Assembly (NCBI GenBank): GCA_029945375.1 | Contig: CM057069.1 | Coordinates: 1,488,001-1,552,000 of the forward strand | Direction of reading: 5' to 3' | Length of the DNA: 64,000 nt | Source of the DNA: Agaricus subrufescens | Lineage: Eukaryota > Basidiomycota > Agaricomycetes > Agaricales > Agaricaceae | Shown here: piece by piece, positions 1 through 11,478 of the stretch | Numbering within the stretch: position 1 is the first letter of the stretch | Layout: each line of letters starts with the position of its first letter | Translations under genes and position numbers: made by a program | The notes under the pieces: model-generated | Database searches by the model: none | What the model was told of the DNA's origin: nothing | What the model saw: only the letters and a program-made list of their open reading frames with translations

Positions 1-276
1 TGAGATGGATCGTAACGTTTTCTGATGGACAAGTTATAAAAACGTATTAGGTGGGCGAAAAACAAGATACGCACTTAGGCCTGTGAGAGAGATAGGCGTG
101 AAAGCGCTGTAGTTGGCTTGTTGGAATGTGATCACGGAATCAACTTGGCAGTCCGAGAAAGCCTTCAGAATTGCCGGAGAGTCATCTTCTGACGTGGAAT
201 GGGGTACAGTACACTCTGCCGAAAGAACTCTAGTTATCACAGAAAAAATCACGAAGATTGAACCTAGTGACAACAT
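1..276 (-). CDS. GH28-like pectinase, 5' end only (partial)
   Basis: The gene starts with ATG at 276 and runs off the left edge. Residues 1-20 form a signal peptide (MLSLGSIFVIFSVITRVLSA). The mature start has Cys-Thr-Val-Pro, a DDSPAILKAF segment, a second Cys and a FQQANYS segment, which is the N-terminal pattern of fungal glycoside hydrolase family 28 enzymes (polygalacturonase/exopolygalacturonase, secreted, cutting pectin). Exon 1 is 75-276. An intron with donor GTGCGT at 74 and acceptor CAG at 22 follows, and 1-21 keeps the frame with a plausible LTGLK join. The active-site region lies outside the window, so substrate and activity cannot be judged. Family assignment rests on the first ~70 residues only. 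Confidence 0.5.
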
Positions 277-1835
277 CTGGCTGTGGGTGGTTGCGAACGA
301 GGCAGTTGCTGTTCTAGAAAGCAAGGTCTTGGCTTTTATTTTGCGAGGCAAAAAGCTAGATATGTTGCCTGGTAGGTCAGCTGAACGGATACTCCATGGT
401 ACATCCGGCTCCTGTAGGTCATTATACAACAGACGCGGTGACAGCAGTAATTCAATATGTTTCGCGCCAAGCTCTGTCCTCGTGAACTGTTTTGCGGCTA
501 TAATGCTAGGTTTGGAGAAAGAACGGTTTATGTTAGAGAAGTTCACGGGCCGCCGCTCATCAGATCAGGCCTGGCGGTCCGTTACGGCCGGCATTCAACT
601 ATTTGTCTGTCTCTCATTTTAGAAATCCCCATAAACAACTTTCCGAGAGGCTGCACTTCCCCCGTTGGAATTCTTACGACTATGTCAAAGGCTATCCCGA
701 TGGTCTCTACAATCTTGAATGCCATTCCATAGAGCTCAAATAAATACTGGAGAGTAAAAGAATGAAAAAATCCATTCAATCCAAGCTTAGCTTGCAGTCG
801 TCTAACTTTTCTATATATATATCGTAGGTATAGCCTTCTCCCTAAAGATTTAACATTCCACTGAGATAACGGTGCTGATATCTATCTATACGATACGTGC
901 TTCAAATTCTGAAGATTATTTCGGGCCTATTGATTCTGTGGTAACGAGTTTGGGATGAGAATTCATCTGACATCGAGCTAAGGCAAGTTCCTTAATTAAC
1001 ATACACCCGTGTCACCCTTTTGGCGAATCAGGTCTAGTTCAGGACAAGGGGGACTGGATTAAGGGGTTTCAGCCGTTCCAACGGCTCACTAGTTCAGGAC
1101 TCAGCCATCCCTGCATTGAAGAACCTACCCTAAGTTGGTGACTGAGACTTGAGCAAAAGATTTATCCCAGTGGTGCAAGCGCAAACTCAAGCTTTCCATT
1201 TTTTTCCTTGGCTCATGAAGTTCAGTCACATAATCTACGAGCTTTCTTCCGCGCTCTGAGCATTATCCCCACCTTTAAGTGAAAGATCGATGCCGTCATG
1301 TACTGTGGGGCCTGCCGGTGTGTGTAGAAAAATTTATCATATCTACAATAATGAAGGGGCGAGCACTCTTCATCAATCCCAGGGAGCAGGAAACACCGGG
1401 AAGAGACGAAGAAGGATTTTAATAACGTGAAGGGGGGGAACTTTCAGGGGAATTACGCAATGCAATCCATACATCGAGAAACATTCAGATACGAAAGAGT
1501 TGGACTTGTCCTATGTGCGAAAATTCCTATGCCATTCACGTGAGGTTAGATAACTGTTTTGAGGACATCAATTTAGTCATCATCAATCCGTTTGAATTGC
1601 TGGTCACTTAAAAATTGGCTCCATACACGACGACTCGTACCTCCCGATGACCATCGGGTATGGCCGCTGGCTGACCTATTTTAGCAGCTGACAGCCCTGA
1701 CTCCGATCAGGCTGCGATGGGTTCACGACAGGCTCATGGTGATACGCTGAGGGACATAGCCACACCTCGAGGATATAAACTTAGCTTCGGCGGCCTTTTC
1801 GTTTGGTTTTCCTCACCGCCTATTCTATATTGAAA
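277..1835. other. intergenic region, no gene seen
   Basis: No open frame here looks coding. The stretch separates the divergent GH28-like gene from the secreted-protein gene that starts at 1836. A GATATAAA-type TATA box sits at about 1770-1778, roughly 60 bp upstream of that ATG, and probably belongs to its promoter. Confidence 0.5.
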
Positions 1836-3100
1836 ATGTTCTTGCAACGGAATCATCGTCTTGCTTTCTTTACTTTTGCTGCAGTCTCTTCATTTACCGC
1901 TCAGGCAACACCTCGTTACTGTGATCCCAGAACCAATGAAGCTTGTGACAGTTTGGTACGCCGCTCATCCGTCCTCAGATTTGAAGCTGACTTTGAACCG
2001 GGCTGCTGCGTTCTTGATACTGAATTGGATGGCGGTCAGTGTCTAGCGAAGACCGTGACTCAAACTGTTACCGTCACTGCTGCCCCCTCTTTGCAAACCT
2101 TGCCTATAAGACGCGCTATTGGTGAGCTGGAACGTGTTGCTCTTTCGCGGCAGCAAGTTTACTTATGATACGATCAGATGTTAACAATGTCGATGGCGAC
2201 CCCCAAACATCTTTGAGTGAGTTTGCCTAATCTTGACAATATAATTTCAATTTGTTCATATTTTTAGCCCTTGACCCTGCGACCATTGCTACAGGTTTTA
2301 ACAGCGATGGGCAAGAAGTTCCTGCAGATGGACAAGTCCCCTCCCTCACTTCCACGAACAACTTCATCAACTTCTGCCTGACTGTTCCCAACTTCCCTAT
2401 TACGAACGGTCAACAGATCAAGACCGGCTCGTGTAATCCAGCTCCAGTTGGGATTATTCCCTCTGTCGACAGCATGCCCTCGTCCAAATTCCTCTTCCCT
2501 CAGAATCTCGCGGCTGTTAAGGCTGGCGCGTCTTTCACGATCGAGTTGAAAATTCGAAACCTTGCGACTGGGTTCTATGTCAATGCCGATAAAAACTTTT
2601 TGGCTGCCCCTCAACAAATTGACGACCAAGGTTTAATCAAGGGACATTCACATGTGGTCATCGAGAAACTTGACAATATCACTCAGACAGAGACAACAGA
2701 TCCTCAAAAGTTTGTATTCTTCAAGGGCCTGAATAATGAGGCCGTCAATGGTAAACTCACTGCTGAAGTGACTAATGGTCTACCAGTTGGTGCCTACAGG
2801 CTCTCATCAATCGCGACTTCTGCCAACCATAATCCTATTGTTGTTGCTGTTGCTCAACACGGTTCTCTCGATGATGCGGTCTACGTGAGTAGTTCCATGG
2901 CCCAATGTGACCTTCATCGCCAACCTGATCGACCCGCTTGTTAGTTCTTTGTTACAGATGACGGCCAGTCTCCTGTCAGCCGTCCTGTTCAGAATGGTGA
3001 CAGTACAGGTTCAAAACCTGACTTTGCCCTACTTTTAATGGCTTTCATGGTGCTACCAGCAGCAAGCGTCCTGCAAATACTCAGCAACTGGTGCAGCTGA
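1836..3100 (+). CDS. secreted protein of a conserved fungal family, paralogue 1
   Basis: Four exons: 1836-2121, 2178-2216, 2268-2884 and 2945-3100, joined by introns of 51-60 nt with GT-AG ends and an unbroken frame (365 residues). The first ~24 residues form a signal peptide. A Cys-rich N-terminal segment follows, then a globular domain with the markers QTSLTLDP, TNNFINFCLT, IKTGSCNPAP, GHSHVVIEKL and QHGSLDDAVY. The protein is clearly homologous to the convergent gene at 3919-5725, and the last splice lands at the same point in both (VY, then FFVTDDGQ). I recall this kind of protein in many fungal secretomes, but its function is not known to me and no catalytic residues are evident. It lacks the Gly/Asn-rich linker and the long Gly/Ala tail of its neighbour and ends in a hydrophobic segment that could be a GPI or membrane signal. 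The N-terminal exon differs most. Confidence 0.75.
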
Positions 3101-3918
3101 TCCGATTATCATACTACCTCAGCGTTCTGTCACCCCCACTCGAAGACTTGCAGCTTCTACGCCTGTAATTGTTGCGTCGTTTCACTACCAAATTTGCCAA
3201 CAAGATTACTCTGTCTCTTGTCCATTGAGGGGCTGTATTTCGGCGAGTTTATCCACTCGTTGAAAGAAAAATGAACTAGACATAGTTCAAAAAGAATACT
3301 TGATTGGCTAGGATGTTAATATTACAAGATATGTATGATACGTTGTTGAACCTCCCCCACTCTCATATTGTCAAAGAATGCTCGCTGTTTTCTTGTAAAA
3401 TAAATGATCTTGGACCCAAGTGTCGCATTCTTATCAAACAGGGAGTGCTGATCGTCAAATTCAGCTCTCGCGATATACATTGAATACGAGTCTTTGGGCA
3501 GTAAGTACAGCTACAATAGCTACTGGTGATGGTATAATCATCCTTAGAGAATATCCGGACTCATATGTTGAAGTTTGATTTGTTACAGACAGTGCTTGAG
3601 CACCGATACTGTGGCGTATCCAGCCTTATTAGACTTCATTTCCTCTCGGACATTCAATCAAATAGAGTATCAAAAGAAACCGTGTTGCTCATCTGCTGGC
3701 CAGATGTCGAAGAACAAGAAAGAGCGTGATATGAATACACAAAAAGGGTTACTAACAAAAAGCAAATTATAGCAAGCTAGCAAATGAACGAAATAAATTA
3801 ACAAGCCATCCATTTTTACGGGACCTTCATATAGACAGATGGAAATCTAGTCGATCCGCTAATGAAAATCCTCCAACTTTCCTCTTCATTATATCATTAA
3901 CGAGAAAAAAGGGTGTTC
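3101..3918. other. intergenic region between convergent paralogues
   Basis: This stretch holds the 3' ends of the two convergent secreted-protein genes. The short open frames here (for example 3575-3772) lack an initiation context or recognisable domains. I see no RNA gene. Confidence 0.5.
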
Positions 3919-5725
3919 TCAGTTCCTCCCTTGTGAACCGAACCCCGAGCCGGAGCCGAAGCCATTGAATGAACCTTTCGATGATGTAGAATCACCCTTC
4001 GTCGCCTGGTTACCGGAAGCTCCATTCCCGTTACCCGCATTGGCGTTACCATCTTTTATACTGGTAGCGGCACCGTTTTTACCAGTGGCAGCGGGGTCTG
4101 CTACGGAAGTTGCTGTGGCAGCAGCACCACCCTTACCGGTCGCGGTGGCATTGGCAGCGGCACCCGTATCAGTCGCACCGGCAGCAGCACCGCCCTTTCC
4201 ACCTTTACCGCCTTTAACGCCCTTACCGCCTCTACCAGTCGCAGTCGCAGCAGCAGCACTAGTACTTGTGGCGGAACCAGCAGCAGATCCACCTGCACCG
4301 GCACCGGCACCAGCATTATTAGATCCACCGGCGCCAGCATTAGATCCACCAGCACCAGCACCAGCACCAGCACCAGCACCAGCACCAGCACCAGCACCAG
4401 CACCAGCACCAGCACCAGTACCAGCACCAGCACCAGCACCAGCACCACCGGCACTAGCAGGAACCTGACCGTCATCGGTAACAAAGAACTGTTTACAAGG
4501 TTAAATAGAGCCTGTGCAGAACTGTAACCGAACTCACGTAAACGGCGTCATCAAGGGAACCATGTTGAGCGACGGCGGCGAGGACAGGTTGATGATTGGC
4601 AGCAGCATTGATAGACGACAGCTTATAAACACCAGCCGGAAGACCGTTCGATACATCGACGCTAAGCACGCCATTCTGGGCTGGATCATTCACACCTTTG
4701 AAGAATGCGAATGTATTGGGATCGGTCAGCTCCGTCTGGTCGATGGCACTGAGCTTTTCAATGACAACGTGAGAGTGACCGATGATCTGGCCTTGTGCAT
4801 TGAGGTGTTGAGGGGCGGCATAGTAGTTACTATCGGCATTAACGAAGTTCCCGGTCTGGATATTCTGAATCGCCATCTGGATCGTGAACTTGGTGTTGGT
4901 TTTCACGGCTCCAAAGTTTTTGGGGAAAGCGAACTTGGACGAGGGCATTTTGGTGGTAGCGGGAATGGCACCCATGGGAGCGGGGTTACACGAACCAGTC
5001 TTGATTTGCTTTCCATTAGTGATGGGAAGACCGGTGGTCAGACAGAAGTTGATAAAGTTGTTCTCTGAAGTAAGTGAGGCAACTTGACCCGCGGTGGGAT
5101 TTTGCTGCCCGTCTGAAGCGAATCCTTTGGCAATGACTGCGGGATCAAGAGCTATATGCAATTCAGTACCATGTACATAGGTCGAGTTGAGAGGGCTCAC
5201 TCAGAGACGTTTGGGCATCGCCACCTCCACCGCCTTGAGTGTTGTTAGCCCCACCGCCAGCGTTGTTTCCACCGTTGTTTCCACCGTTACCGCCTAGGGA
5301 AAAGCGAAATTGAGTATTTGGAAGTGTAGATCAACCACAATATCTAGTACACACCATTATTGCCACCGTTGTTGCCTCCTAGAATGGAGCTTCAGTATCC
5401 TGACGAGTTGGATTTGCGGGATATACGTACCACGGCCACCACCACGACCACCGGCTGTGTAAATGTTTAAAAAAAGCTACGCGTGTGGAAGGGAAGTAAC
5501 TCACCGAATTGGAAGCCTCCGTTGCGGCCACCCTGCCTAGCAGTGATGTCTCGACCCTGTTTGTGACATACATAATGAGTGTCACAGCCTGGATACCATA
5601 CAAAAAAAACAACATACCGAGAAAATATCACGAGCAGAGAGCTTGTGATATTGGGGAGCAGCTTGTACAGTATATGAAGAGAGAGCCAAAGTCAAGAAAG
5701 CGACGCAGAGCTTTTGTGCCAGCAT
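3919..5725 (-). CDS. secreted protein of the same family, paralogue 2, with Gly/Ala-rich tail
   Basis: Seven exons: 5618-5725, 5505-5556, 5431-5454, 5355-5378, 5201-5293, 4538-5151 and 3919-4488, with six short GT-AG introns and an unbroken frame (494 residues). Start ATG at 5725 gives a signal peptide ending near ALSSYTVQA. Exons 2-5 encode a Gly/Asn/Arg-rich linker of GGN and GGR repeats, two of them only 24 nt long. Exon 6 encodes the globular domain shared with the gene at 1836-3100 (SENNFINFCLT, GHSHVVIEKL, QHGSLDDAVY). The last exon is a ~190-residue low-complexity tail of Gly-Ala repeats, then GKGG/ATATG blocks, ending GFGSQGRN. The linker and tail suggest a wall-anchored or matrix protein, which is inference. 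Hexanucleotide repeats in the tail are likely length-variable between strains. Function unknown. Confidence 0.78.
4340..4447. repeat. coding microsatellite, AGCACC hexamer (GGTGCT on the coding strand)
   Basis: About 15 nearly perfect AGCACC units, with a single AGTACC variant, encode (Gly-Ala)n in the tail of the minus-strand secreted protein. Because the unit is 6 nt, length change keeps the frame. Confidence 0.85.
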
Positions 5726-7538
5726 TTTTGATAATGAAACAATAAAGATAGGTATGGATGGAAACGTTCAAAGAAAGGGATGCTTTGGGAGCTTGCAAAT
5801 ATACACTTGATGAAAGAAAACCGACGACACCAGTGCCGGGCGAGATTGAGCTGGGGAACGCACTAGGCGACCGCCTCGAACAGAAGAGCAACAGGGGAAG
5901 GGGAGAAAGAAAGAAAGAAGTGGAGAATGCAATTGAGAAGCTCTCAGCTTAATATAGGTTTTCGGGCCCTTTGCGACCGCCAACAAGAAATGGAGCTATG
6001 CTAACAACTGTCCACATGTCATTAGTTCGGCCATCGTCAGGCAATTCCAGCCGTCATCATTACAAAAGCCTGCCCTGCTATAGATTGAACAATGGGTTTT
6101 GTACAGTTTTGTGAGTGCCAACGAAGCTCAAGAACATGCGAACTCGGTGCCAATGGTTCCCCACGAAACAAATACTCTCTGCTCATAAGCCCCAGACCTT
6201 CGCTATGGCTTGCGGCATGCCTGGGAAGCACAGGCTGAGTGGCCAATATACCTATAATATATTTATCCTACAAAGATCTAACACACGACTCAGATCGAAT
6301 TTCGGAGACTGCCGTCGTCGGCATTCTTGCCCGCTATACGGGTGCGGGATAAAATTGGACGAGTCATGATCTTCACCGTATTATTCGTCGCCAGGACATC
6401 TATCTGGTAACCAATTTCTATCAAACCAACGCATCAGAGCGTCGCAACACGTTCTGTTTCGTGCCTCAAGGTTGATGGGTGGTTAGCGGTTGCCTTATAG
6501 GCATGATCGAACTCCAACCGGAAATGGTAACGATCGGGATCGCAACAATATCATCCGATCGTAAAACATTGTAGAGCTCAGACACAGAAAACTGGTTTAC
6601 CTTACATACTTGTACGGTGACCACAGTCTGGCTACGGTTTTCAGACCCTAGGTGAAGTTCACGAAGAATTTGGTCTACCATTCAGTACCACAAGCCGACT
6701 CATCTCCATGACAGTTTCGCAGCATACCAGCGGAGCGGACAGATTGCATCAAACTGAAAATAGTCCTATTGAGATTGATTTGACCGGCGTACTTGGGCTG
6801 TTGCGGTCGAGCGTGTAAACCATCCCACTCCAAGTTCTCAGGATATATTTACCAAAATATACAACTTCGCCCCGTACCCCGACACGCTCCACACCGGTCG
6901 GTACACAAAGCCGCAAGAAAGGAGTACATGTCCACCGTAAATTAACATGTTCACTTGCACAGATCACTATTACCGCCCCAACTAGACAGAGGGTGTTTCG
7001 CGAGATCATGTTACATCCCTCGGATAGTCAATGGTGACAAGGGCCTGTCAACGTTCAGGCTCGATCTGCCGTCCTGCTAAATGAAATGTTTATTGGTCGA
7101 TCAGACGATGAAACAGCCTACTGCCTGGTTAGAGGCCTGTCACGAGGAACCTTTTTTTTAGCATTCCCTTCCCGCTTTCGTCGAACATATAAAATAAGCG
7201 ACATCGCAACAGAAATACCCTAGATCATTCAATGATACTTGGGTTTACACCAGTGGCACACCAGTGGATCCACTGTTTATGCCGGTGCAGTGGAGGTCGA
7301 AGTCGAACATTGAACTGTATCTCTTGCTTGGTGGGCCTTAGGTTTGGAATTATGGGCAAGGAAACCAGGGGCCATAGGCGAGGGGAGAAACGGCTGATAA
7401 TTCGTTTCACAATGAACACTACTTGTCACCTCATCGAAGAAAAAAATTGATCGAGATATCAGAACATTATTTGCAGCGCCTCGACATCCCGGTCGCACGG
7501 ATGCGAGATACAAGAAATTTTCACGAAGACAGCTGGAT
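5726..7538. other. intergenic region with one weak secreted-peptide candidate
   Basis: No convincing gene. The best candidate is a minus-strand frame at 6749-7009 (86 residues) starting MISRNTLCLVGAVIVICAS, which resembles a signal peptide, with two further Cys residues; it has no recognisable domain and no clear downstream exon. The TATAAAATA at 7187-7195 is not obviously linked to a start codon. Confidence 0.25.
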
Positions 7539-9278
7539 CTATTCATCACCGTCATCTTCACCGGCTTCTCCGCTCGTAGCTCTTCTCCCCGCTTTCCTCG
7601 ATCCTTTACCATTTCTCCACCGTTCGTTTATGACCTCTACTGTGTCCAATCGATTTCTCGCTAACACTGGAACGTATTTCTGAACCCTTTTGTATGTCCC
7701 ACCACCAAGTGGATAATTTAGTGACATGCTATGATTCAGAGTTGTACCAGAAACGAGAGGAAGAGGTGAGATCGGAGGTTTATGATGAGCTTCAGCCGCC
7801 TGAAGAAAATGTTGATCTAAAACGCTATATATGCGGGAGCGATTCCATATGGAATGTAATTGATGATATAGATCCGTTTCTGTTCCCAGACCCGAGCGCC
7901 TTGAATCCACATCCGCATCCGCATCATGATTGTGATCTTGATCCGAAGGTTCAAGGGTACCAGTTCTCCAAATCACATCTTCCTCTGCATATGCACAATC
8001 CCAAAGCATCAATGGCAACGCATCAGCCATCTGATACTCCGGTTTCCTATCAACAACTTCCAATCTCGTTTCACAAGTGACATGATCATAGTTCTCAGCG
8101 CCGTCAGACACGTTCATCAACTTGGTCATCAAGGATGGTTCCTCAAGGCCAGTTCCGACCAGGAATAAGATGGCCATGATATGTCGAACTTGATGATAGA
8201 GGAAAGCACTCCCAACCAAATTAAATACGAAAATTCCTTCGCCATTGTTGTCGTTGAATTCGACAGGTTCGATATCAGCCCGCGATATAACACGACGAAA
8301 CATCGTAATCTGTTTCTGGGCATCAACTTTGCACAGATTTCTGAAATCATGCTCGCCGATTAATCGTGCTGCTGCTTGACGCATGGCAGTAATATCGAGC
8401 AGATGTGAGGAGAAGAAGTATTTGTAGTGTCGATATTTGCAAGAGAACCGGGCAGAGAACGTTTCCGCAACGGGGGCCCAAGCAAGAATGCGGATTGTTG
8501 GAGGTAGAAGGCGATTGAGAATGCCGATGTAATCAAGTTCGTGTCGCGGCTTTGAGGACGAGTCTTCAAGTACTTTTTCTGCAATCACAGGCGAGCCGGG
8601 CTCCGAAAGGTCAAGCGTTCCGAAGTCCTCTTGAATGAGTCCTGGTAAGCCTGATTCTTGATGTTGGTTTGTACAGTCCTCCTGTACCGACATCACAGGT
8701 CCGACTTCTTTCTCTTTTCCTTTCCCTTTCTCGACGTTCCCAACGGCACTCCTGAGCCAAAGTGAAATGACCTGCCCGGCGGCACTAACACCTTTATCTG
8801 TCCTTCCACACTTCTCCCACCCGCAACCCTCCATCCCTTCCTCGCGATCAATCAGTCGCGCTTTCGCGAGGGCTTCAAACAATACAGCCTCAACCGTAGG
8901 CAGCTGGGTAGCGCTAGTCTGATATGCAAGTCCGCAATACTCCCAACCTGAATAACAAAAATTTAGGGCGATTTTTCGTTTCGGGTGTTTGGAAAAGTTG
9001 AATTCTTTGGCCGAGGGTGGACGAATAAGACCACTTTTAGGTGGAATCGTGGTTCCATTTTGGCTTCCAATTTGCTCTTGAGGAGGGGCTGGGGCGATAG
9101 GCGCACTGGCAATGCTGGGAGGGAGTATGGACCCGTTTGCCGATTTAGGACCTTCAAGAGCTGAAATACGTTCTATAAGCTGTTCGCGCGACCAACCACT
9201 GTAGTCGGCCGAGCGCAGACTAGTAGTCATGATTTGTCGAAAAAAAGTCGGTAAGTTGGGTATGTATCGATATGTCAT
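7539..9278 (-). CDS. DEG1: tRNA pseudouridine(38/39) synthase, Deg1/Pus3 family
   Basis: An intronless 579-residue reading frame. The TruA-type core carries the catalytic motif CGRTDKGVSA, with the catalytic Asp at residue 161, preceded by ALNFCYSGWEYCGLAYQ. Later come FSARFSCKYRHYKYFF, EHDFRNLCK and FLYHQVRHIMAI, all hallmarks of the Pus3/Deg1 branch that isomerises U38 and U39 in tRNA anticodon stems. The N-terminal YSGWSREQLIERISALE segment also matches Pus3 proteins. The ATG at 9278 adds MTYRYIPNLPTFFRQI before a second Met at 9230; the shorter form fits cytosolic/nuclear homologues, while the longer leader might give mitochondrial targeting. A poorly conserved ~60-residue insertion (about 182-245) and a long C-terminal extension are present. 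Ordinary housekeeping gene beside the duplicated accessory block. Confidence 0.93.
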   Translation of the reverse strand: MTYRYIPNLPTFFRQIMTTSLRSADYSGWSREQLIERISALEGPKSANGSILPPSIASAPIAPAPPQEQIGSQNGTTIPPKSGLIRPPSAKEFNFSKHPKRKIALNFCYSGWEYCGLAYQTSATQLPTVEAVLFEALAKARLIDREEGMEGCGWEKCGRTDKGVSAAGQVISLWLRSAVGNVEKGKGKEKEVGPVMSVQEDCTNQHQESGLPGLIQEDFGTLDLSEPGSPVIAEKVLEDSSSKPRHELDYIGILNRLLPPTIRILAWAPVAETFSARFSCKYRHYKYFFSSHLLDITAMRQAAARLIGEHDFRNLCKVDAQKQITMFRRVISRADIEPVEFNDNNGEGIFVFNLVGSAFLYHQVRHIMAILFLVGTGLEEPSLMTKLMNVSDGAENYDHVTCETRLEVVDRKPEYQMADALPLMLWDCAYAEEDVIWRTGTLEPSDQDHNHDADADVDSRRSGLGTETDLYHQLHSIWNRSRIYSVLDQHFLQAAEAHHKPPISPLPLVSGTTLNHSMSLNYPLGGGTYKRVQKYVPVLARNRLDTVEVINERWRNGKGSRKAGRRATSGEAGEDDGDE

Positions 9279-9548
9279 CTATTGACTACCGAGACGGTAG
9301 TCTTAAATGTCAGCCTGGGGTCGGAGAAGTCATCAGCCAACAGCAACTAGGTTGAGTCATGAAATTTCGATGTGATCTGACTCACGTTGACTTTTATTAC
9401 ACGGACTCGAGAGTCACTTTGCTGAACATCGATTCAGTCAGGGTTCAGGAAGCATTGCTACGAATAGATTCAAACTCTGACTAAGTCTATGCCGAGATCA
9501 GTTCCTTCAGGCTACGGTCACGCGACCGCCACCAAAGTCGCTCGACCG

Positions 9549-9791
9549 TCATTTGATCAGGGACGACCAATCACCATCATCGGACAGGCGACCGATCATG
9601 ATAGTTTTCCTCGACGCTGTTTGCATCAATGTCTGGTCTATCTGGAATTTGTTGAATGTTTCTTGTCTCTCTGGCGATAATGTCACAACGTAGCGAGCCG
9701 TATCCCTGCTATGCTTCACCTTAGACATGCACGCGCAACCGTACGCGAGCTGAATTTGAAAGGGACAAGGTCTAACCCTCGAATTCACCAA
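9549..9791 (-). pseudogene. decayed copy of the N-terminal part of the 11479-13105 gene
   Basis: The minus-strand frame contains a YVVTLSPERQE segment and upstream residues that align with YIATLSPERQE and its context in the gene at 11479-13105. It has no splice sites leading to the proline-rich exons or the enzyme-like C-terminus and runs into unrelated sequence. Its position and strand relative to the NACHT remnant at 9862 mirror the intact block at 12670-15480. I read it as part of a duplicated block that has lost most of its coding sequence. Confidence 0.55.
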
Positions 9792-9861
9792 AGGGAGCTG
9801 CTATGTACCGGCACATCTTAAACCGCGTACCTCAAGCTCGGTGTAATAATCATCATTATGG

Positions 9862-10059
9862 ATGCCAAAGGTTAGGATTTTTGCCTTTATCGAACGGGTA
9901 TGGTGCTTGAATTCTCGAATCTACGACGTTCTGAACCTTGAGAAATTTACTCAGAATAAATCAATTTGCCTCTCCAAGTTCAGGCCGATTCTCTATATCC
10001 CAACACCTGAAGACGCTATGCATACACCGACCAGGTTCCTCAAACGTTTGACATTTTGA
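9862..10059 (+). pseudogene. remnant of a NACHT-protein gene (3' part)
   Basis: DNA and translation are collinear with 14590-14760 inside the intact NACHT gene: for example ggatttttgc, aacgggtatggtg, and IPTPEDAMHTP here against IPTFEDAKHTP there. Frame changes and a large deletion remove everything before and after. Sequence past 10060 aligns with the region downstream of the intact gene (from ~15740), so one deletion appears to have removed the segment equivalent to ~14765-15740. The Walker motifs are absent. Confidence 0.65.
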
Positions 10060-10247
10060 AGGTTGGATATTATTATGTACCACATTAACAGTCATGCTAC
10101 TTCAGCTAATTTCAGACGAGATCTGTTCTATTAATCCACGATTCTTTCGTCAGCAGCATGTGCTCAAAAGATGGGTATTATGTCTGATGAAATACTCACT
10201 GCCTCTTGAACTTTAGTGACCTTCCATTGCACCATCTGATCACCACT

Positions 10248-10615
10248 ATGACTACTGCACCTACATGCCAGCTGCCCAGCTATGCTGAAGCGATCTCATC
10301 GCAAACCTACATCCATGAGCCAATGTATATGACCACTCCACTAGGTAAGTTGCGCCACCAATTTCGGTCAAGTGCTACTCCACTGACTCACGGGTTGTAG
10401 CTGATAGGACAGAGAACGCACGAAGGAGTGACCCCCCTGTCCACGCTATTGGCGCTGGGGATCAGTTCGTTGCATTCCTGTACAGAGGGATGAGAAAGGT
10501 TCGCACTCTAACTCAATTCTACCAGATTATCAAGAAGATAATACCAAGACGATGTCAATTCAGGAAGAGTAAAATGAGGAATGAAGGGGGAACAGAGAGG
10601 GGAAACTCGCAATAG
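10248..10615 (+). CDS. small protein of unknown function, duplicated copy A
   Basis: Exon 1 is 10248-10344 and the coding sequence resumes at 10401-10615 after a normal intron (10345-10400, GTAAGT donor). The protein begins MTTAPTCQLPSYAEAISSQ and contains DPPVHAIGAGDQFVAF. It is paralogous to the gene at 15949-16299, which has the same layout downstream of an NLR gene. In copy B a second intron of 66 nt follows GMRK. Here the matching segment is only 27 nt (10499-10525), too short for a normal spliceosomal intron, and it reads through in frame to TAG at 10613. No domain is recognised. It may be a drifting pseudogene, but the frame is still open. Confidence 0.5.
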
Positions 10616-11478
10616 ACTCTGATACGAGGCCTGGACGTCGCCCAGTGGTTGAGAAACCTGGGGAACGAATCATGATCATCGTATCATAAGGTGATACTGG
10701 TGATATTTTCCCCACCACTACATTATATATATCATCTACTATCTTTCTACGAATCACGGGTTCCTGACAACAATTTTAATTATCATGTATTATAGATTGT
10801 TGTTGATATCAAAGTGTTCTGAACTCAAAAAAGCATATTGCGAGACACGAAACACAGTCCATCATGACCCAGCCGTTCCTTTACAATATGGTGTTCCTCA
10901 CGTATATACATTTAGAAAAGACGCGAAAGAGAGGCGTCACCTAAACCACAAAATATCCCTTTCAATGCACTAGTGGCCACGCCGATCAGAGGCCCAGCTG
11001 CCCTCTTAATAAAAACTCGCTAAGGTCCGAAGCCTGAATGATGCCGGAAGATAGACTACTTCAAGGTCACTTCACGGTGGCCTGTCCGCTGTCGTACAAG
11101 TTGTCTCAACGATATTCTAACCAGAATTAATCTGGACTAGCCTGAAAAATATTTATTCAGATATGTCTTCCTGATCCCTTGGCAAGTTTTTAACTGACCG
11201 AAGGGCCACTAGTTTAATGACCTTTTGAATGCGAGTGCTCAGAGCATGCCATTGTTTTTGTTGGGTTGGCCTTTAGCCCGCAATACCGCGTGTATATACA
11301 GTCTTTATAGGCTAGTCAACACAAATAGAGTGATTCCAGGGCCGGTGCCCAAACTGACCTCTGGCGTAAAGATGCGGATGCAGATCCATCAGAGAGAAGA
11401 AAGAGATGAACTGGAGATGAAAAAGAGATTCAAATTATGACGTCGTATTAGTATACCAAATAGTAGGCCTCGCCCACG

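Noticed and set aside
3965..4468. 167-residue Ala/Pro-rich open frame on the plus strand
   Set aside because: It is the complement of the Gly/Ala-coding hexamer repeat in the minus-strand secreted protein, whose frame joins to conserved exons.
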